This document shows positions 26,749-36,404 of a stretch of 64,000 nucleotides of DNA, piece after piece (position 1 is the first letter of the stretch; each line of letters begins with the position of its first letter). Origin of the DNA: Gammaproteobacteria bacterium. GTDB taxonomy: Bacteria; Pseudomonadota; Gammaproteobacteria; HyVt-429. The notes beneath the pieces are model-generated. The model did not search any database, was not told the DNA's origin, and was given only the letters and a program-made list of their open reading frames with translations. The translations under genes and the position numbers were made by a program. The DNA lies in assembly GCA_013152415.1 (NCBI GenBank), contig JAADGI010000030.1, positions 36,671-100,670 of the forward strand, written 5' to 3'.

Positions 26749-28407
26749 TTAGCGCGATGCACTACGCCGGACAATGAGCGCCACCGGCAATAATCCAGCC
26801 AAGACCAGGGTCACCGCAGGCAATGCCGCCCGCTCCCATTCTCCCTCTGAAGTCATCTCAAAAATACGGGTTGCCAGGGTGGTCCAGCCAAAGGGTCTGA
26901 GTAGCAAGGTGGCCGGCATCTCCTTCATAACTTCTACAAAAACCAGCAATAGGGCGCTGAGTAGACCGGTGCGCAACATGGGGATGGAAAGACGCCGCAG
27001 GATCTCCATATTGCCCGCCCCCAGGCAACGGGCCACCTGCAGGATAGACGGTTTGATGCGATCAAAGGCGCTGTCCACCGGACCGTAGGCCACCGCCATA
27101 AAACGGACCACGTAGGCCAATAACAGGGCAAAGACACTGCTGGTGAGCACCGCACCCCAGGCCTCACCCGTGAGCCATTGAACGACACTATTGATCTGCT
27201 GATCCACCCACACAAAAGACAGCATCACACCCACGGCAAGCACCGACCCCGGCAGGGCATAACCCAGGGTAGAAATCCGCACCGCCGCCTGAGTAAGGGG
27301 ATCGGGTTTGAGTCGCTGGGTATAGGACAACAGCAAGGCTGCCACCGTCGTCAGGACCGCCGCAAAGGCTCCCAGGAAAAGGGTGTTGCCCAAAAAACCA
27401 AGGTAGCGAGCGTCCAATTCTTCGCCCATGATGCCCCAGGCCCACAGGACCAACTGCGACACCGGCAACACAAAGGCCAGCAACAGCACCACACTGGCGG
27501 CACAAACTGCTGCCAAGGCCCTCACACCCTTGAGTCGATAGCGCAGCACCTTACCGGTATTGAGATTGACGTGATAACGCGAATTGCCACGCAGGCGTTG
27601 TTCGGCATAGACCGCAGTGGCAATAAACAGGAGTAACAGCATAGCCAATTGGGCGGCAGCACTGAGACTGAAAAACCCGAACCAGGCCTTGTAAATGGCG
27701 GTGGTAAAGGTGTCGTAGTTAAATACCGACACCGCACCAAAGTCTGCCAGAGTCTCCATCAATGCCAGGGCCACACCCGCAGCAATGGCCGGTCTGGCCA
27801 CCGGCACCGTCACCCGAAAAAAGGCGGACCAGGCATTGAGCCCCAGCACCCTTGCCGTCTCCAACATATGGTGACCCTGGTTCAGAAAGGCAGAACGGGC
27901 CAACATGTACACATAGGGGTAGAACGCCAACACCATCACCGCAATAACGCCACCCTCGGAACGAATCGGGGGAAACCAGGAAGACGTACCAAACCATTGA
28001 CGCAGAACACTTTGTACCGGACCGCTAAAGTCCAGCACCCCCACGGCGACAAATGCCAGCACATAGGCAGGCACCGCCAACGGCAACATCAGCGCCCAGT
28101 CAAAGAAATTACGCCCCGGGAAATCACACATGGCGGTCAGCCAGGCGAGTCCCACACCCAATATCAAGACACCGCTGCCCACACTCACCAACAACACCAA
28201 GGTATTGCGCACCAACTCCAACAGCAGGGTATCGCTCAAGTGCCGCCATACTTCGGCGTCGGGGGTCAACCATGACATGGCCAAAACCAGCAGGGGAGCC
28301 GCCACCACTGCCGCCACCACCAGACTGGCCAAGCGCCACAGGCCTATATTGACGTTTAACCAGGCACCAATACCTACCGCAGCAGGGGTGGCCGTTACTG
28401 CACTCAT
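26749..28407 (-). CDS. Iron(III) ABC transporter permease (FbpB type)
   Basis: 552 residues with about twelve membrane helices in two halves, each holding an EAA-type loop of binding-protein-dependent permeases (ARVLGLNAWSAFFRVTVPVA and ARCLGAGNMEILRRLSIPML). This fused two-domain form is typical of ferric-iron uptake systems. The substrate-binding gene lies 17 bases upstream. No ATPase gene is in the window; it would have to be supplied from elsewhere. Confidence 0.9.
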   Translation of the reverse strand: MSAVTATPAAVGIGAWLNVNIGLWRLASLVVAAVVAAPLLVLAMSWLTPDAEVWRHLSDTLLLELVRNTLVLLVSVGSGVLILGVGLAWLTAMCDFPGRNFFDWALMLPLAVPAYVLAFVAVGVLDFSGPVQSVLRQWFGTSSWFPPIRSEGGVIAVMVLAFYPYVYMLARSAFLNQGHHMLETARVLGLNAWSAFFRVTVPVARPAIAAGVALALMETLADFGAVSVFNYDTFTTAIYKAWFGFFSLSAAAQLAMLLLLFIATAVYAEQRLRGNSRYHVNLNTGKVLRYRLKGVRALAAVCAASVVLLLAFVLPVSQLVLWAWGIMGEELDARYLGFLGNTLFLGAFAAVLTTVAALLLSYTQRLKPDPLTQAAVRISTLGYALPGSVLAVGVMLSFVWVDQQINSVVQWLTGEAWGAVLTSSVFALLLAYVVRFMAVAYGPVDSAFDRIKPSILQVARCLGAGNMEILRRLSIPMLRTGLLSALLLVFVEVMKEMPATLLLRPFGWTTLATRIFEMTSEGEWERAALPAVTLVLAGLLPVALIVRRSASR

Positions 28408-28424
28408 AAGACAGAGATCAAGAT

Positions 28425-29429
28425 CTATTTATATCCCGCACGATCCATTAACTTGATGGCGTCGACCTGCAGACGACCCGCATTGGAGAGATTGATGGTG
28501 TCTTGCTTAAACTCTCCCCAGGCACTGACTATGGCATGGGGCTTGATGGCCGGGTTGGCAGGGTACTCCATATTGCCATCGGCCAGCAGGCGTTGTGCGG
28601 TGGCGCCCGACATCCACTCCAAAAAGGCCTGGGCAGCCTTCTTGTGTTTGCTCGCCGCCACTATACCGGCACCGGACACATTGACGTGTACACCACTGGT
28701 AGTCTGGTTGGGCCAATAAAGAGACAAGGGTAAATCAGGAGATTTTTTGAGCAGGCGCCCATAGTAATAAGTATTCACAATACCCACGTCACACTGTCCA
28801 GCGGCGATGGCCTGCATGACCTTGGTGTCATTGGAAAACACGCTGGTGGCCAAATTGGCCACCCATCCACGAACAATCTTCTCGGCCTCGGCCTCACCCA
28901 CCCGTGCAATCAAGGTGGCCACCAGAGACTGATTATAGACTTTCTTGGAGGTGCGCAGACACAGTCGTCCTTTCCATTGTGGCTCGGCCAACTGCTCATA
29001 ACTGGACAACTGGGCAGGCTTAATGGTCTTGTTGTTATAGACCAGGGTGCGTGCACGCACCGACAACCCGAACCAACGACCCTGGGGATCACGCAGATGG
29101 GCCGGGATATTTTTTTCCAACACCTCAGACTTCACACTTGCCAATAATCCCTGCTTGGCGGCCTGCCAAAGGTTTCCCGCATCCACAGTAATAAGGACAT
29201 CTGCCGGGGTAGCGGCCGCCTCGGCCTTAAGCCTGACCATGAGCGGCGCAGCCTTATCGGTCACATATTTGATATTAACGCCGGTTTCCTTTTGGTAGGC
29301 ATCAAACATGGGTTTGATCAGCTGCTCATTGCGGGCGGAATATACCACCAGACTATCGGCGGCCATGACGCCCTGTGCGATAACAAAGACAAACCCCAAT
29401 ACAAGTCTGCCCACATACTTGATTTTCAT
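28425..29429 (-). CDS. Iron(III) ABC transporter substrate-binding protein (FbpA/FutA type)
   Basis: 334 residues from the ATG at 29429, with AGGAAG upstream. A signal peptide ends in VMA. The mature protein starts SLVVYSARNEQLIKPMFDAY, the family hallmark, and has the paired tyrosines NTYYYG that bind ferric iron. It delivers iron to the permease downstream. A Fur-box-like sequence lies about 160 bases upstream of the start. Confidence 0.92.
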   Translation of the reverse strand: MKIKYVGRLVLGFVFVIAQGVMAADSLVVYSARNEQLIKPMFDAYQKETGVNIKYVTDKAAPLMVRLKAEAAATPADVLITVDAGNLWQAAKQGLLASVKSEVLEKNIPAHLRDPQGRWFGLSVRARTLVYNNKTIKPAQLSSYEQLAEPQWKGRLCLRTSKKVYNQSLVATLIARVGEAEAEKIVRGWVANLATSVFSNDTKVMQAIAAGQCDVGIVNTYYYGRLLKKSPDLPLSLYWPNQTTSGVHVNVSGAGIVAASKHKKAAQAFLEWMSGATAQRLLADGNMEYPANPAIKPHAIVSAWGEFKQDTINLSNAGRLQVDAIKLMDRAGYK

Positions 29430-29587
29430 GTTTATTTCTTCCTCTTCACGCCCGGCCTTAGCCCACATGGAACGATTGACCAGGGAAATACGGGTTGATT
29501 CTGGGTCCCTCAAAAGGGCCGTGCACTAGGCCATTCAATCTGGTTAAAACCCCTTTAACAGGGCTACAACTGTACTCAAACTGAAAT

Positions 29588-29606
29588 GTTAATGCAACTC
29601 ATTCTC
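29588..29606. promoter_or_regulatory. Candidate Fur box
   Basis: GTTAATGCAACTCATTCTC matches the 19-bp Fur consensus at 14 positions. It lies in the 331-base gap between the divergent iron-binding protein gene and the PhnD-like gene. The rest of the gap shows no gene. The iron function of the neighbours supports the call. Confidence 0.5.
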
Positions 29607-29760
29607 ATCTTCAGGCCTGGTATGGGCCTCCGGTCATCGCCAAATTTGTTTGCTGCAATGCAGTGGGTCCTGTTTAGATCTGCTGCTAGGATTGCTGTAG
29701 GGTTTGCTTGATGACCCAACATGGCTCCCAGCACCCCAACAACAGACAACAAAGGCAGCT

Positions 29761-30576
29761 ATGCATCGGTTAAAGATATTGGTGGTTTTATTGGTTTTGG
29801 TTCCCGGTAACAGTAGCGCCAGAGATATCATCTTCAGTTCCCCACCCCGGGAATCCGTCAAGGATGGCAACCTCATGTACGGTGCCATCGCCTCATATCT
29901 GTCGGCGGCTATCGGCCATCGCGTCATCTACAAGCACCCCACCAACTGGCTGGTTTATATCGACAACATGCAACACGATGTCTATGACCTGGTATTTGAT
30001 GGCCCACACTTTGTCAGCTACCGGATGGCCAGGTACAAGCACGTACCCCTGGTAAAATTACCCGGTCAATTGGATTTTGTCGTCATCAGCCGCAAAGACG
30101 ATGGCCAAATTACCGAACTCAGAGACCTGGCGGGACGTCCGGTATGCGCTCACGCCTCACCCAGCCTGGCCACCCTGACCTTGCAGGCCCAATTCGATAA
30201 CCCCACTCGCCAGCCCCGCATCATTGAGACCCGTGGGTTTGAAAATGCCTACTTGGGGGTGCTCAACAAAACCTGTTCTGCAGCCCCAATACCATCGGAG
30301 GTTTACAAGAAATTCAAAAAAGAGGACGCCCGGAAAAGGACCCGTATCCTATACAAAAGCAAACCCCTTCCCCACCAGGCCTTCAGTGCCGGGTCCCGGT
30401 TAAGCCCCGCATTGAGGGCGAAGATCACCGCTGCCCTGCTCGACCAAAAGGGTAATCAGGCCACTGCCAAACTGCGCAAACACTTTGCCAACGGCAAGGC
30501 CCTCACCAAGGCAGACCCAAAACCCTACCAGGGCCTGGCCTATCTACTGAAATATGTGTGGGGATTTGAACTGTAG
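29761..30576 (+). CDS. PhnD-like periplasmic substrate-binding protein
   Basis: 271 residues from the ATG at 29761 (AAGG upstream) with a signal peptide ending SSARD. The fold matches the phosphate/phosphite/phosphonate-binding family, e.g. FSSPPRESVKDGN, VYDLVFDGPHFVSYR and LRDLAGRPVCAHASPSLATL. No transporter genes follow. Such solitary binding proteins may serve distant transporters or sensory proteins; here it faces the iron operon across a shared promoter region. Confidence 0.75.
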   Translation: MHRLKILVVLLVLVPGNSSARDIIFSSPPRESVKDGNLMYGAIASYLSAAIGHRVIYKHPTNWLVYIDNMQHDVYDLVFDGPHFVSYRMARYKHVPLVKLPGQLDFVVISRKDDGQITELRDLAGRPVCAHASPSLATLTLQAQFDNPTRQPRIIETRGFENAYLGVLNKTCSAAPIPSEVYKKFKKEDARKRTRILYKSKPLPHQAFSAGSRLSPALRAKITAALLDQKGNQATAKLRKHFANGKALTKADPKPYQGLAYLLKYVWGFEL

Positions 30577-30588
30577 GGGTACGCCATC

Positions 30589-31383
30589 TCATTTGACCGC
30601 CTCGATGGCGGCGGACACCACATAGTCTTCGATACGGCGGCCGGGGGCCCAATCTTCAATAAAGGTCTTGCTCAAATCCGCAGGGGTAATACGCACATCC
30701 TTAAACCCGACATCGACTAACATCGCCTCCAACTCGTCCCTGGGTGTGGCCCCGGCCAGGCAACCCGTATAAAGACTCAGATCCTGTTTGATCTCATCTG
30801 GCAACTGCGTGAGTGCCACGGTATCCCAGATGGCCAACCGCCCACCCTGACGCAATACCCGATAGGTCTCACGAAAGACCTGCGGCTTGTCCATGGACAG
30901 GTTGATGACACAGTTGGAAATAATCACGTCCACCCGGCTGTCCCCCACAGGGAGGTGCTCAATCTCACCCAGGCGGAATTCAACATTGTCCGCCTTGGCC
31001 TGGTCCGCATGAGACCGCGCCTTTTCCAGCATGGCTGCTGTCATATCGATACCGATAACTCGCCCACCGGGGCCTACCCTGCGGGCCGCCAACAAGCAAT
31101 CGATCCCCGCACCGCTGCCCAAGTCCACCACGGTTTCCCCCTCCAGGAGGCTGGCAAGGGCCTGGGGGTTGCCACAACCCAAACCAAGGTTGGCCCCCTC
31201 AGGCAGGGCAGCAAGGTCCTCTGGGTCATAACCCAGATTTGCTGTGCTCTCCTCCAGGCTCTGAGCAGCACCACCGCCACAACAACTCGAAGGACCCCCG
31301 CAGCCAGCAGACTCACGGCTGGCAATTTCCCCATAGCGCTCCTGAACTGCTTGGCGCACGGCTTTTTGGTCGATCTCAGGCAT
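30589..31383 (-). CDS. arsM: Arsenite methyltransferase
   Basis: 264 residues. An N-terminal cysteine cluster ESAGCGGPSSCCGGG (C28, C34, C35), the SAM-binding VVDLGSGAGIDC and the arsenic-binding NCVINLS, followed later by GCLAGATPRDE, are diagnostic of ArsM. It methylates trivalent arsenic with S-adenosylmethionine, giving volatile or exportable forms. No arsR or ars operon is adjacent. Confidence 0.92.
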   Translation of the reverse strand: MPEIDQKAVRQAVQERYGEIASRESAGCGGPSSCCGGGAAQSLEESTANLGYDPEDLAALPEGANLGLGCGNPQALASLLEGETVVDLGSGAGIDCLLAARRVGPGGRVIGIDMTAAMLEKARSHADQAKADNVEFRLGEIEHLPVGDSRVDVIISNCVINLSMDKPQVFRETYRVLRQGGRLAIWDTVALTQLPDEIKQDLSLYTGCLAGATPRDELEAMLVDVGFKDVRITPADLSKTFIEDWAPGRRIEDYVVSAAIEAVK

Positions 31384-31567
31384 CGATAACCTCTACTCGT
31401 GTAAGCAATGTAAGTGGAACCGCAGTTTGCCATAGCCAAGGCCCCCTGTGCAGAAAGAAGTGCGAAAAAGGGGTATCTGACAAAATGCGTTGACTATTTA
31501 TATTTTACATGAAAATATCCATATAACTGGTTAATTTTATGACTATTTTATATGAGGAGAACTGCCC

Positions 31568-32257
31568 ATGATTCCCCGACCCAGACTATTAGCCCATCTG
31601 CAACGGATACCGCTTATGGTCGCCACGACCCTGGTTGGCGGTACACTGCTCTACACCTCCAGCCCAAGCCGGGCTCAACAACAAACAGGCCCCACCCATA
31701 GTGGTGGTGGCCCCTACATTGGGGCAGGTATGGGCCTGGCCCAGTACAGTGATGCCGGTATTGTTGCCGATGCCTGTAGTGCATTTGGGTTTTCCTGTGA
31801 CGCCGATGATTCGGACAGGGGATTTAAAGTCTTTGCCGGTTATGAGTTTGGCGACTATATTGCCATTGAAGGCAGTTATGCTAATTTGGGCACCACCCGC
31901 GCAGAATTACCTGCCACTATCACCACCACAGCCGAAGTTCGCACCCTCAACCTGGGCGTGGTCCCTCGCCTCCCCATCGGCGACCGTGCGACAATATTTG
32001 CCAAGGCCGGAATCTCGGCGTGGTATGCCGATCTCACTGCCGAATCCGAAAGCCTGGGCCTCAGTGAAAGTGGTGATGGCGCTGGCACCAACACCACCTT
32101 CGGTGTCGGCGCATCCTATCGTCTGAACAACAATGTCTCTCTGCGCCTTGATTGGGATCGCTACAAAATTGGTGAGGACGTCAAGGTCGATGGTGCCACG
32201 GTCAACGTAGGTTCCGATATCGACCTGTTTTCAGCCAACATCGCCCTACACTTCTAG
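31568..32257 (+). CDS. Outer-membrane beta-barrel protein (OmpA/OmpW-like)
   Basis: 229 residues starting after GAGGAGAAC. A signal peptide is followed by GGGPYIGAGMGLAQY, an alternating-residue barrel and the C-terminal signature NIALHF. The size fits an eight-stranded barrel. Two cysteines (ACSAFGFSCD) lie in the first loop. The role is unknown. Confidence 0.8.
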   Translation: MIPRPRLLAHLQRIPLMVATTLVGGTLLYTSSPSRAQQQTGPTHSGGGPYIGAGMGLAQYSDAGIVADACSAFGFSCDADDSDRGFKVFAGYEFGDYIAIEGSYANLGTTRAELPATITTTAEVRTLNLGVVPRLPIGDRATIFAKAGISAWYADLTAESESLGLSESGDGAGTNTTFGVGASYRLNNNVSLRLDWDRYKIGEDVKVDGATVNVGSDIDLFSANIALHF

Positions 32258-32337
32258 GAACCAGAAACTGTCCTTGGGGGTGGCCATCAAGGTGTTGCAC
32301 CCAAGCTTTGAAATGGAGTGGGTCGTGTTGTTGGTGC

Positions 32338-32913
32338 TCAAGAGTAGTCGGGTTCATTTCCCGGCTTCCATTTTATGTTGCACCCCATGCTCGGTTTTTG
32401 GTCCAGGTTCACGGATTGATCGTCCAACAGGGCGTCCACTGCGGCACGTAAATCCGCACCGGTGATCGGTTGGTTATTTTTGGGGCGACTGTCATCAAAT
32501 TGGCCACGATAGGCCAGCCTTTGGTCCTTGTCGAATACAAAAAAGTCAGGGGTACAGGCCGCCCGGTAGGCCTTGGCAACTTCCTGTGTCTCATCATATA
32601 GGTAGGGAAAGGTGTATCCGGCCCGTTTGGCCTCTTTTGCCATCTCCTCGGGACCATCGGCAGGATGAGTCTCCGCACTATTGGCGCTTATTCCCACGAT
32701 TGCCAGCCCCTTGGCCTGATACTCACGGGCAAACTCGGCCAAGGCCTCGCTGAGGTGCAAAACATAGGGGCAATGATTACACATAAAGATGACCACCAGC
32801 GCAGGGGCACCGGCAAAATCCGCCCGCTCCACTGTGCTTCCGTCGGTGGTCGGCAAGCTAAAGTCTGGGGCCGGGGTGCCCAGTTCCAACATGGTAGAAA
32901 GAGTCCGCGTCAT
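32338..32913 (-). CDS. Thioredoxin-fold (AhpC/TSA-like redoxin) protein
   Basis: 191 residues from the ATG at 32913, preceded by AGGAGA. It opens with LGTPAPDFSLPTTDG and has a CxxC-type site in MCNHCPYV at about 41-48. The later CTPDFFVFD loop is typical of this redoxin subfamily. It probably acts in thiol redox chemistry in the cytoplasm. Partner unknown. Confidence 0.85.
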   Translation of the reverse strand: MTRTLSTMLELGTPAPDFSLPTTDGSTVERADFAGAPALVVIFMCNHCPYVLHLSEALAEFAREYQAKGLAIVGISANSAETHPADGPEEMAKEAKRAGYTFPYLYDETQEVAKAYRAACTPDFFVFDKDQRLAYRGQFDDSRPKNNQPITGADLRAAVDALLDDQSVNLDQKPSMGCNIKWKPGNEPDYS

Positions 32914-33012
32914 TTTAATTTCTCCTGTGTAAATATTGACTCGAATTGGCAAACAACCTGCCAGTAGATACTACTGACGCGTCTTCCCCGCCTCAAGCAT
33001 CGAAAGATAATT

Positions 33013-33432
33013 ATGGTTTCTACTAACAACAGCGCCCATAGGCTAAAAGAGCCCAAAAACATGCGCCTGGACAAATGGCTATGGGCGGCAAGATTCTTTA
33101 AGACCCGTTCCAACGCCTCCGCTGCGGTAGCCGGTGGCAAGGTACACCTCAATGGCAATCGGACCAAACCAGCAAAATCCATCACCCCAGGCGACCAACT
33201 GCGCATCCGCCGTGGCCACTTTGAGTTTATGCTCACGGTAGACAAACTTTGTAGCCAACGTCGCCAGGCCAGTGAAGCACAAAACCTCTATACCGAATCT
33301 GAAGCCAGTCTTGCACAACGTGCCGACATAGCCGCCCAACAGCGTACCGCCCGAGCCCAAGGTGTGCGTAGATCCGGACGCCCCGACAAAAAGGGCCGCC
33401 GTCAGATTATTCGTGCAAAGAAAGGTGTCTGA
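33013..33432 (+). CDS. hslR: Heat-shock protein 15, S4-domain RNA-binding protein
   Basis: 139 residues from the ATG at 33013, or 123 from the ATG at 33061; neither has a strong ribosome site. MRLDKWLWAARFFKTR opens the S4 domain, and the basic tail RPDKKGRRQIIR matches Hsp15. In relatives it binds 50S subunits carrying a nascent chain and helps recycle stalled ribosomes. Confidence 0.9.
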   Translation: MVSTNNSAHRLKEPKNMRLDKWLWAARFFKTRSNASAAVAGGKVHLNGNRTKPAKSITPGDQLRIRRGHFEFMLTVDKLCSQRRQASEAQNLYTESEASLAQRADIAAQQRTARAQGVRRSGRPDKKGRRQIIRAKKGV

Positions 33433-33507
33433 TGCAGTGTAAATCCAAATTGACGTGCAAGGACGCAGCGACGGCATGGATGCCGTAGAGCTGCGAATCG
33501 CACACAT

Positions 33508-33957
33508 TCATTTTCGCCGCTTGCGATGCTGGTAGTTCAGGATGTGCTTCACAATATCACTAAAAGGTAATTGTTCAAGAGAACCGTAGCGTAGCTTGGC
33601 CATACGCACTAAAGCCTGGACATCAATAACCTGAGTCGCGGTCACTTGACCGGGGTCCATGCAGGCTTGCAGGCCCAACAAGCCCCCCACCTGAACCTTG
33701 ACCTCTTTGCCATGGGGTAATGAACCTGGGATATGGGTGAGCTTGAGGGCAAATTTGGCGTTCTCTCTTAACACCTCAATGAGCGCCTGACAATCGAATT
33801 GTGCCTGCTGCAAAGTACAGGCCCCCGCTTCACGTTCTGCGATCAGCAGGCGTTGACTGTATTTACAGGTACAACGATTACTCAGTACCGCCTTTTCAAA
33901 GACACAAGGACAGCTATTGAGTTGCTTATAGCGCTGCCGATAGGCCTGCTCGTCCAT
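33508..33957 (-). CDS. Conserved hypothetical protein, cysteine-rich N-terminus
   Basis: 149 residues. The N-terminus carries SCPCVFEKAVLSNRCTCKYS and later GACTLQQAQFDC, seven cysteines in the first ~55 residues, suggesting a metal site. No signal peptide or membrane helix. The stop is 2 bases before thrH's end region on the same strand, so the two are probably co-transcribed. Function unknown. Confidence 0.7.
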   Translation of the reverse strand: MDEQAYRQRYKQLNSCPCVFEKAVLSNRCTCKYSQRLLIAEREAGACTLQQAQFDCQALIEVLRENAKFALKLTHIPGSLPHGKEVKVQVGGLLGLQACMDPGQVTATQVIDVQALVRMAKLRYGSLEQLPFSDIVKHILNYQHRKRRK

Positions 33958-33959
33958 AT

Positions 33960-34571
33960 TTATTCAGGCAAAGATTCGACCGCCTTAATAATCTCAGCCT
34001 TGAGTGCGTCGTAGTCTGTGGTCACAGGGTACTGGGGGAATTCCTTGATTACGTTGTCCGGTGGCCTGAACAGGATGCCGGCATGGGCCTCGGCCAACAT
34101 AGACGTGTCATTGTATGAATCCCCGGCGGCGATGACCTTAAAGTTCATGGCCTTGAACCCGGCGACCGCCTTACGCTTCTGGTCTTGCTGCCTTAGATGG
34201 TAGTTAACGATCCGATCATCTTTGACCTCAAGCCGATGGCAAAATAGTGTGGGCCAACCGAGCTGACGCATAAGTGGCAAGGCAAATTCATAAAAAGTAT
34301 CTGACAAGATAATCAATTGATATTCACCGCGCAACCAATCGAGAAAATCACCTGCGCCGTCCATCGGGCCCATGTCATCAATAACGGATTGTATCTTTGA
34401 CATGCTCAATCCTTGTTCAGCGATGATCTTCAACCGATGGGTCATGAGCTCATCATAGTCCGGGATGTCGCGGGTGGTGACACGTAGAGCTTCGATACCG
34501 GTACGTTCCGCCACATTAATCCAGACTTCCGGAATCAGGACCCCTTCAAGGTCGAGACAAACCAATTTCAC
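33960..34571 (-). CDS. thrH: Phosphoserine phosphatase/homoserine phosphotransferase
   Basis: 203 residues of the HAD superfamily. MKLVCLDLEGVLIPE holds the nucleophile D7 with E9 in place of the usual second Asp, diagnostic of ThrH. SDTFYEFA and AAGDSYNDTSMLAEA complete the site. ThrH can remove phosphate from phosphoserine and transfer it to homoserine. It is divergent from the acyl-CoA synthetase gene. Confidence 0.93.
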   Translation of the reverse strand: MKLVCLDLEGVLIPEVWINVAERTGIEALRVTTRDIPDYDELMTHRLKIIAEQGLSMSKIQSVIDDMGPMDGAGDFLDWLRGEYQLIILSDTFYEFALPLMRQLGWPTLFCHRLEVKDDRIVNYHLRQQDQKRKAVAGFKAMNFKVIAAGDSYNDTSMLAEAHAGILFRPPDNVIKEFPQYPVTTDYDALKAEIIKAVESLPE

Positions 34572-34784
34572 AACATTTCTCCTAGAGTGTTAGATGGCGT
34601 TCTGGGGCGAACTTACACAGCCAAGCACTGTATTTTAATCGTATTGCCGAAATCCACACCATGGCTCGGCCGACACCCTACCCGTTTGCCAAAGTCCGTG
34701 CAATACGCTGCCGAACCGAGCCCAGATTACGCTATACTTTCAACACAAGATGGATTGAATCCACTGACTTGGGGGACCGTTGTT

Positions 34785-36353
34785 ATGTCACAATTTACGC
34801 TACCGGATCTGTTTGAAAACAATCTCGCCGATTACGCGGATCGCACGGCCATTCGCTACAACGGCGAATCACTCAGCTTTGCAGATTTCGATCAACAAAG
34901 CAGGCAGGTGGCCGGCCACCTGCAACAACTGGGCATTCAAAAAGGTGACCGGATCGGCCTGTACTGCATTAACTCAGACGCCTTTGCGTTGGCCTATTAC
35001 GGCATTATCCGTTGTGGCGCCACTGTGGTCACCATCAACACCCTGCTCAACCCCAAGGAAGTGGCCTATATCCTCAATGATGCCGGGGCCCGGGCGCTGT
35101 TTTATTTTGAGGGTTTTGCCGAAGGGGTGTCTACACTCCGTACCGCCTGCCCCCAACTCGAACACTATTTTTGCATGGGCCAAAATCGTGCCCATGATCA
35201 GGACAGTTTTTGGGGTGACATCCTAAATTCAGACAACCCATTCACAACCCCCGCTCTCAATGCAACAAGAGACACCGCTGCCATCCTCTATACTTCGGGC
35301 ACTACCGGCCAGCCCAAGGGGGCCATGCTCAGCCACCATAACCTGGTGTCAAATATTGACGCCGCAAGACAAGCCATGTTCCTGACAGCCGACGATGTGA
35401 TACTGGTCGTGCTGCCTATGTTCCACGCCTTTGCCGCCACCCTGGGCATGTTAATGCCATTGCACTTTGGCTGCCGCTTTGTGCCCCTGCCCAAGTTTGA
35501 CCCCCAGCTTGTGGCCAATACCCTTGCGTCAGAAAAAATCACCGTGTTACCGGCCGTACCCAGCATGTATAGCTTATTGCTCCGTCTACCCGAGGCCTTT
35601 ACTGCCAAGTTCGACTCACTTCGGTTTTGCATCTCCGGTGCCGCTGCCATGCCGCAGGCTGTGATGGAACAATTCGAACAACGCTTTGGCAAGCTTATCT
35701 ATGAAGGTGATGGGCCCACCGAGTGCTCCCCGGTTACCAGTGTCAATCCGGTGGGGGGTAAACGAAAATTGGGCTCCATCGGACCCCCCATCCCAGGGGT
35801 AGAAATGAAAATCATGGATGACCAGGGCCAGGAACTGCCCATCGGTGATACCGGAGAAATCTGTGTGCGTGGCCCCAATGTGATGCAAGGCTATTGGAAT
35901 CGACCTGATGAAACCCGCGAATCGTTTCATGGTGAGTGGTTTCGCACCGGCGATCTCGGCCACACCGATGAAGACGGCTATTTTTTCATCATTGACCGCA
36001 AAAAAGATTTGATCATTGTTAATGGCATGAACGTCTATCCCCGCGTAATAGAGGAGGTGCTTTACCAATACCCCCCCATCGCCGAGGCTGCGGTAGTGGG
36101 GGAGCCCCATGAACTGCACGGTGAGATACCGGTAGCCTATGTGGCGCTAAAACCCGATCAGGTTGCAGACGTCGATTCGATTCGAAAATACTGCCAAAGC
36201 TGCCTGGGCCGTCACGAGGTCCCACGCAAGGTATTTTTTCTGGATCAATTACCGAAAAACGCCGCCGGCAAAATACTTAAGCGTGAACTGCGTAAACATG
36301 GGGAACTGGAACGGGGAGTGGATAGCCGGAAAAAGGGGGATGATGAAGACTGA
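34785..36353 (+). CDS. Acyl-CoA synthetase / AMP-dependent ligase
   Basis: 522 residues from the ATG at 34785, chosen because GGGGGACC lies upstream; a longer frame reads through a leader. The AMP-binding P-loop YTSGTTGQPKGAML, the YEGDGPTECSP loop, GEWFRTGDLG and the C-terminal catalytic lysine region KNAAGKILKREL are all present. It activates fatty or other carboxylic acids to CoA thioesters. The exact acid is unclear. Confidence 0.9.
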   Translation: MSQFTLPDLFENNLADYADRTAIRYNGESLSFADFDQQSRQVAGHLQQLGIQKGDRIGLYCINSDAFALAYYGIIRCGATVVTINTLLNPKEVAYILNDAGARALFYFEGFAEGVSTLRTACPQLEHYFCMGQNRAHDQDSFWGDILNSDNPFTTPALNATRDTAAILYTSGTTGQPKGAMLSHHNLVSNIDAARQAMFLTADDVILVVLPMFHAFAATLGMLMPLHFGCRFVPLPKFDPQLVANTLASEKITVLPAVPSMYSLLLRLPEAFTAKFDSLRFCISGAAAMPQAVMEQFEQRFGKLIYEGDGPTECSPVTSVNPVGGKRKLGSIGPPIPGVEMKIMDDQGQELPIGDTGEICVRGPNVMQGYWNRPDETRESFHGEWFRTGDLGHTDEDGYFFIIDRKKDLIIVNGMNVYPRVIEEVLYQYPPIAEAAVVGEPHELHGEIPVAYVALKPDQVADVDSIRKYCQSCLGRHEVPRKVFFLDQLPKNAAGKILKRELRKHGELERGVDSRKKGDDED

Positions 36354-36404
36354 GGAACCCCCAGCAGCCCAGAGGTCCCTCAAAGCTTCTTTGTAACAAA
36401 AACT

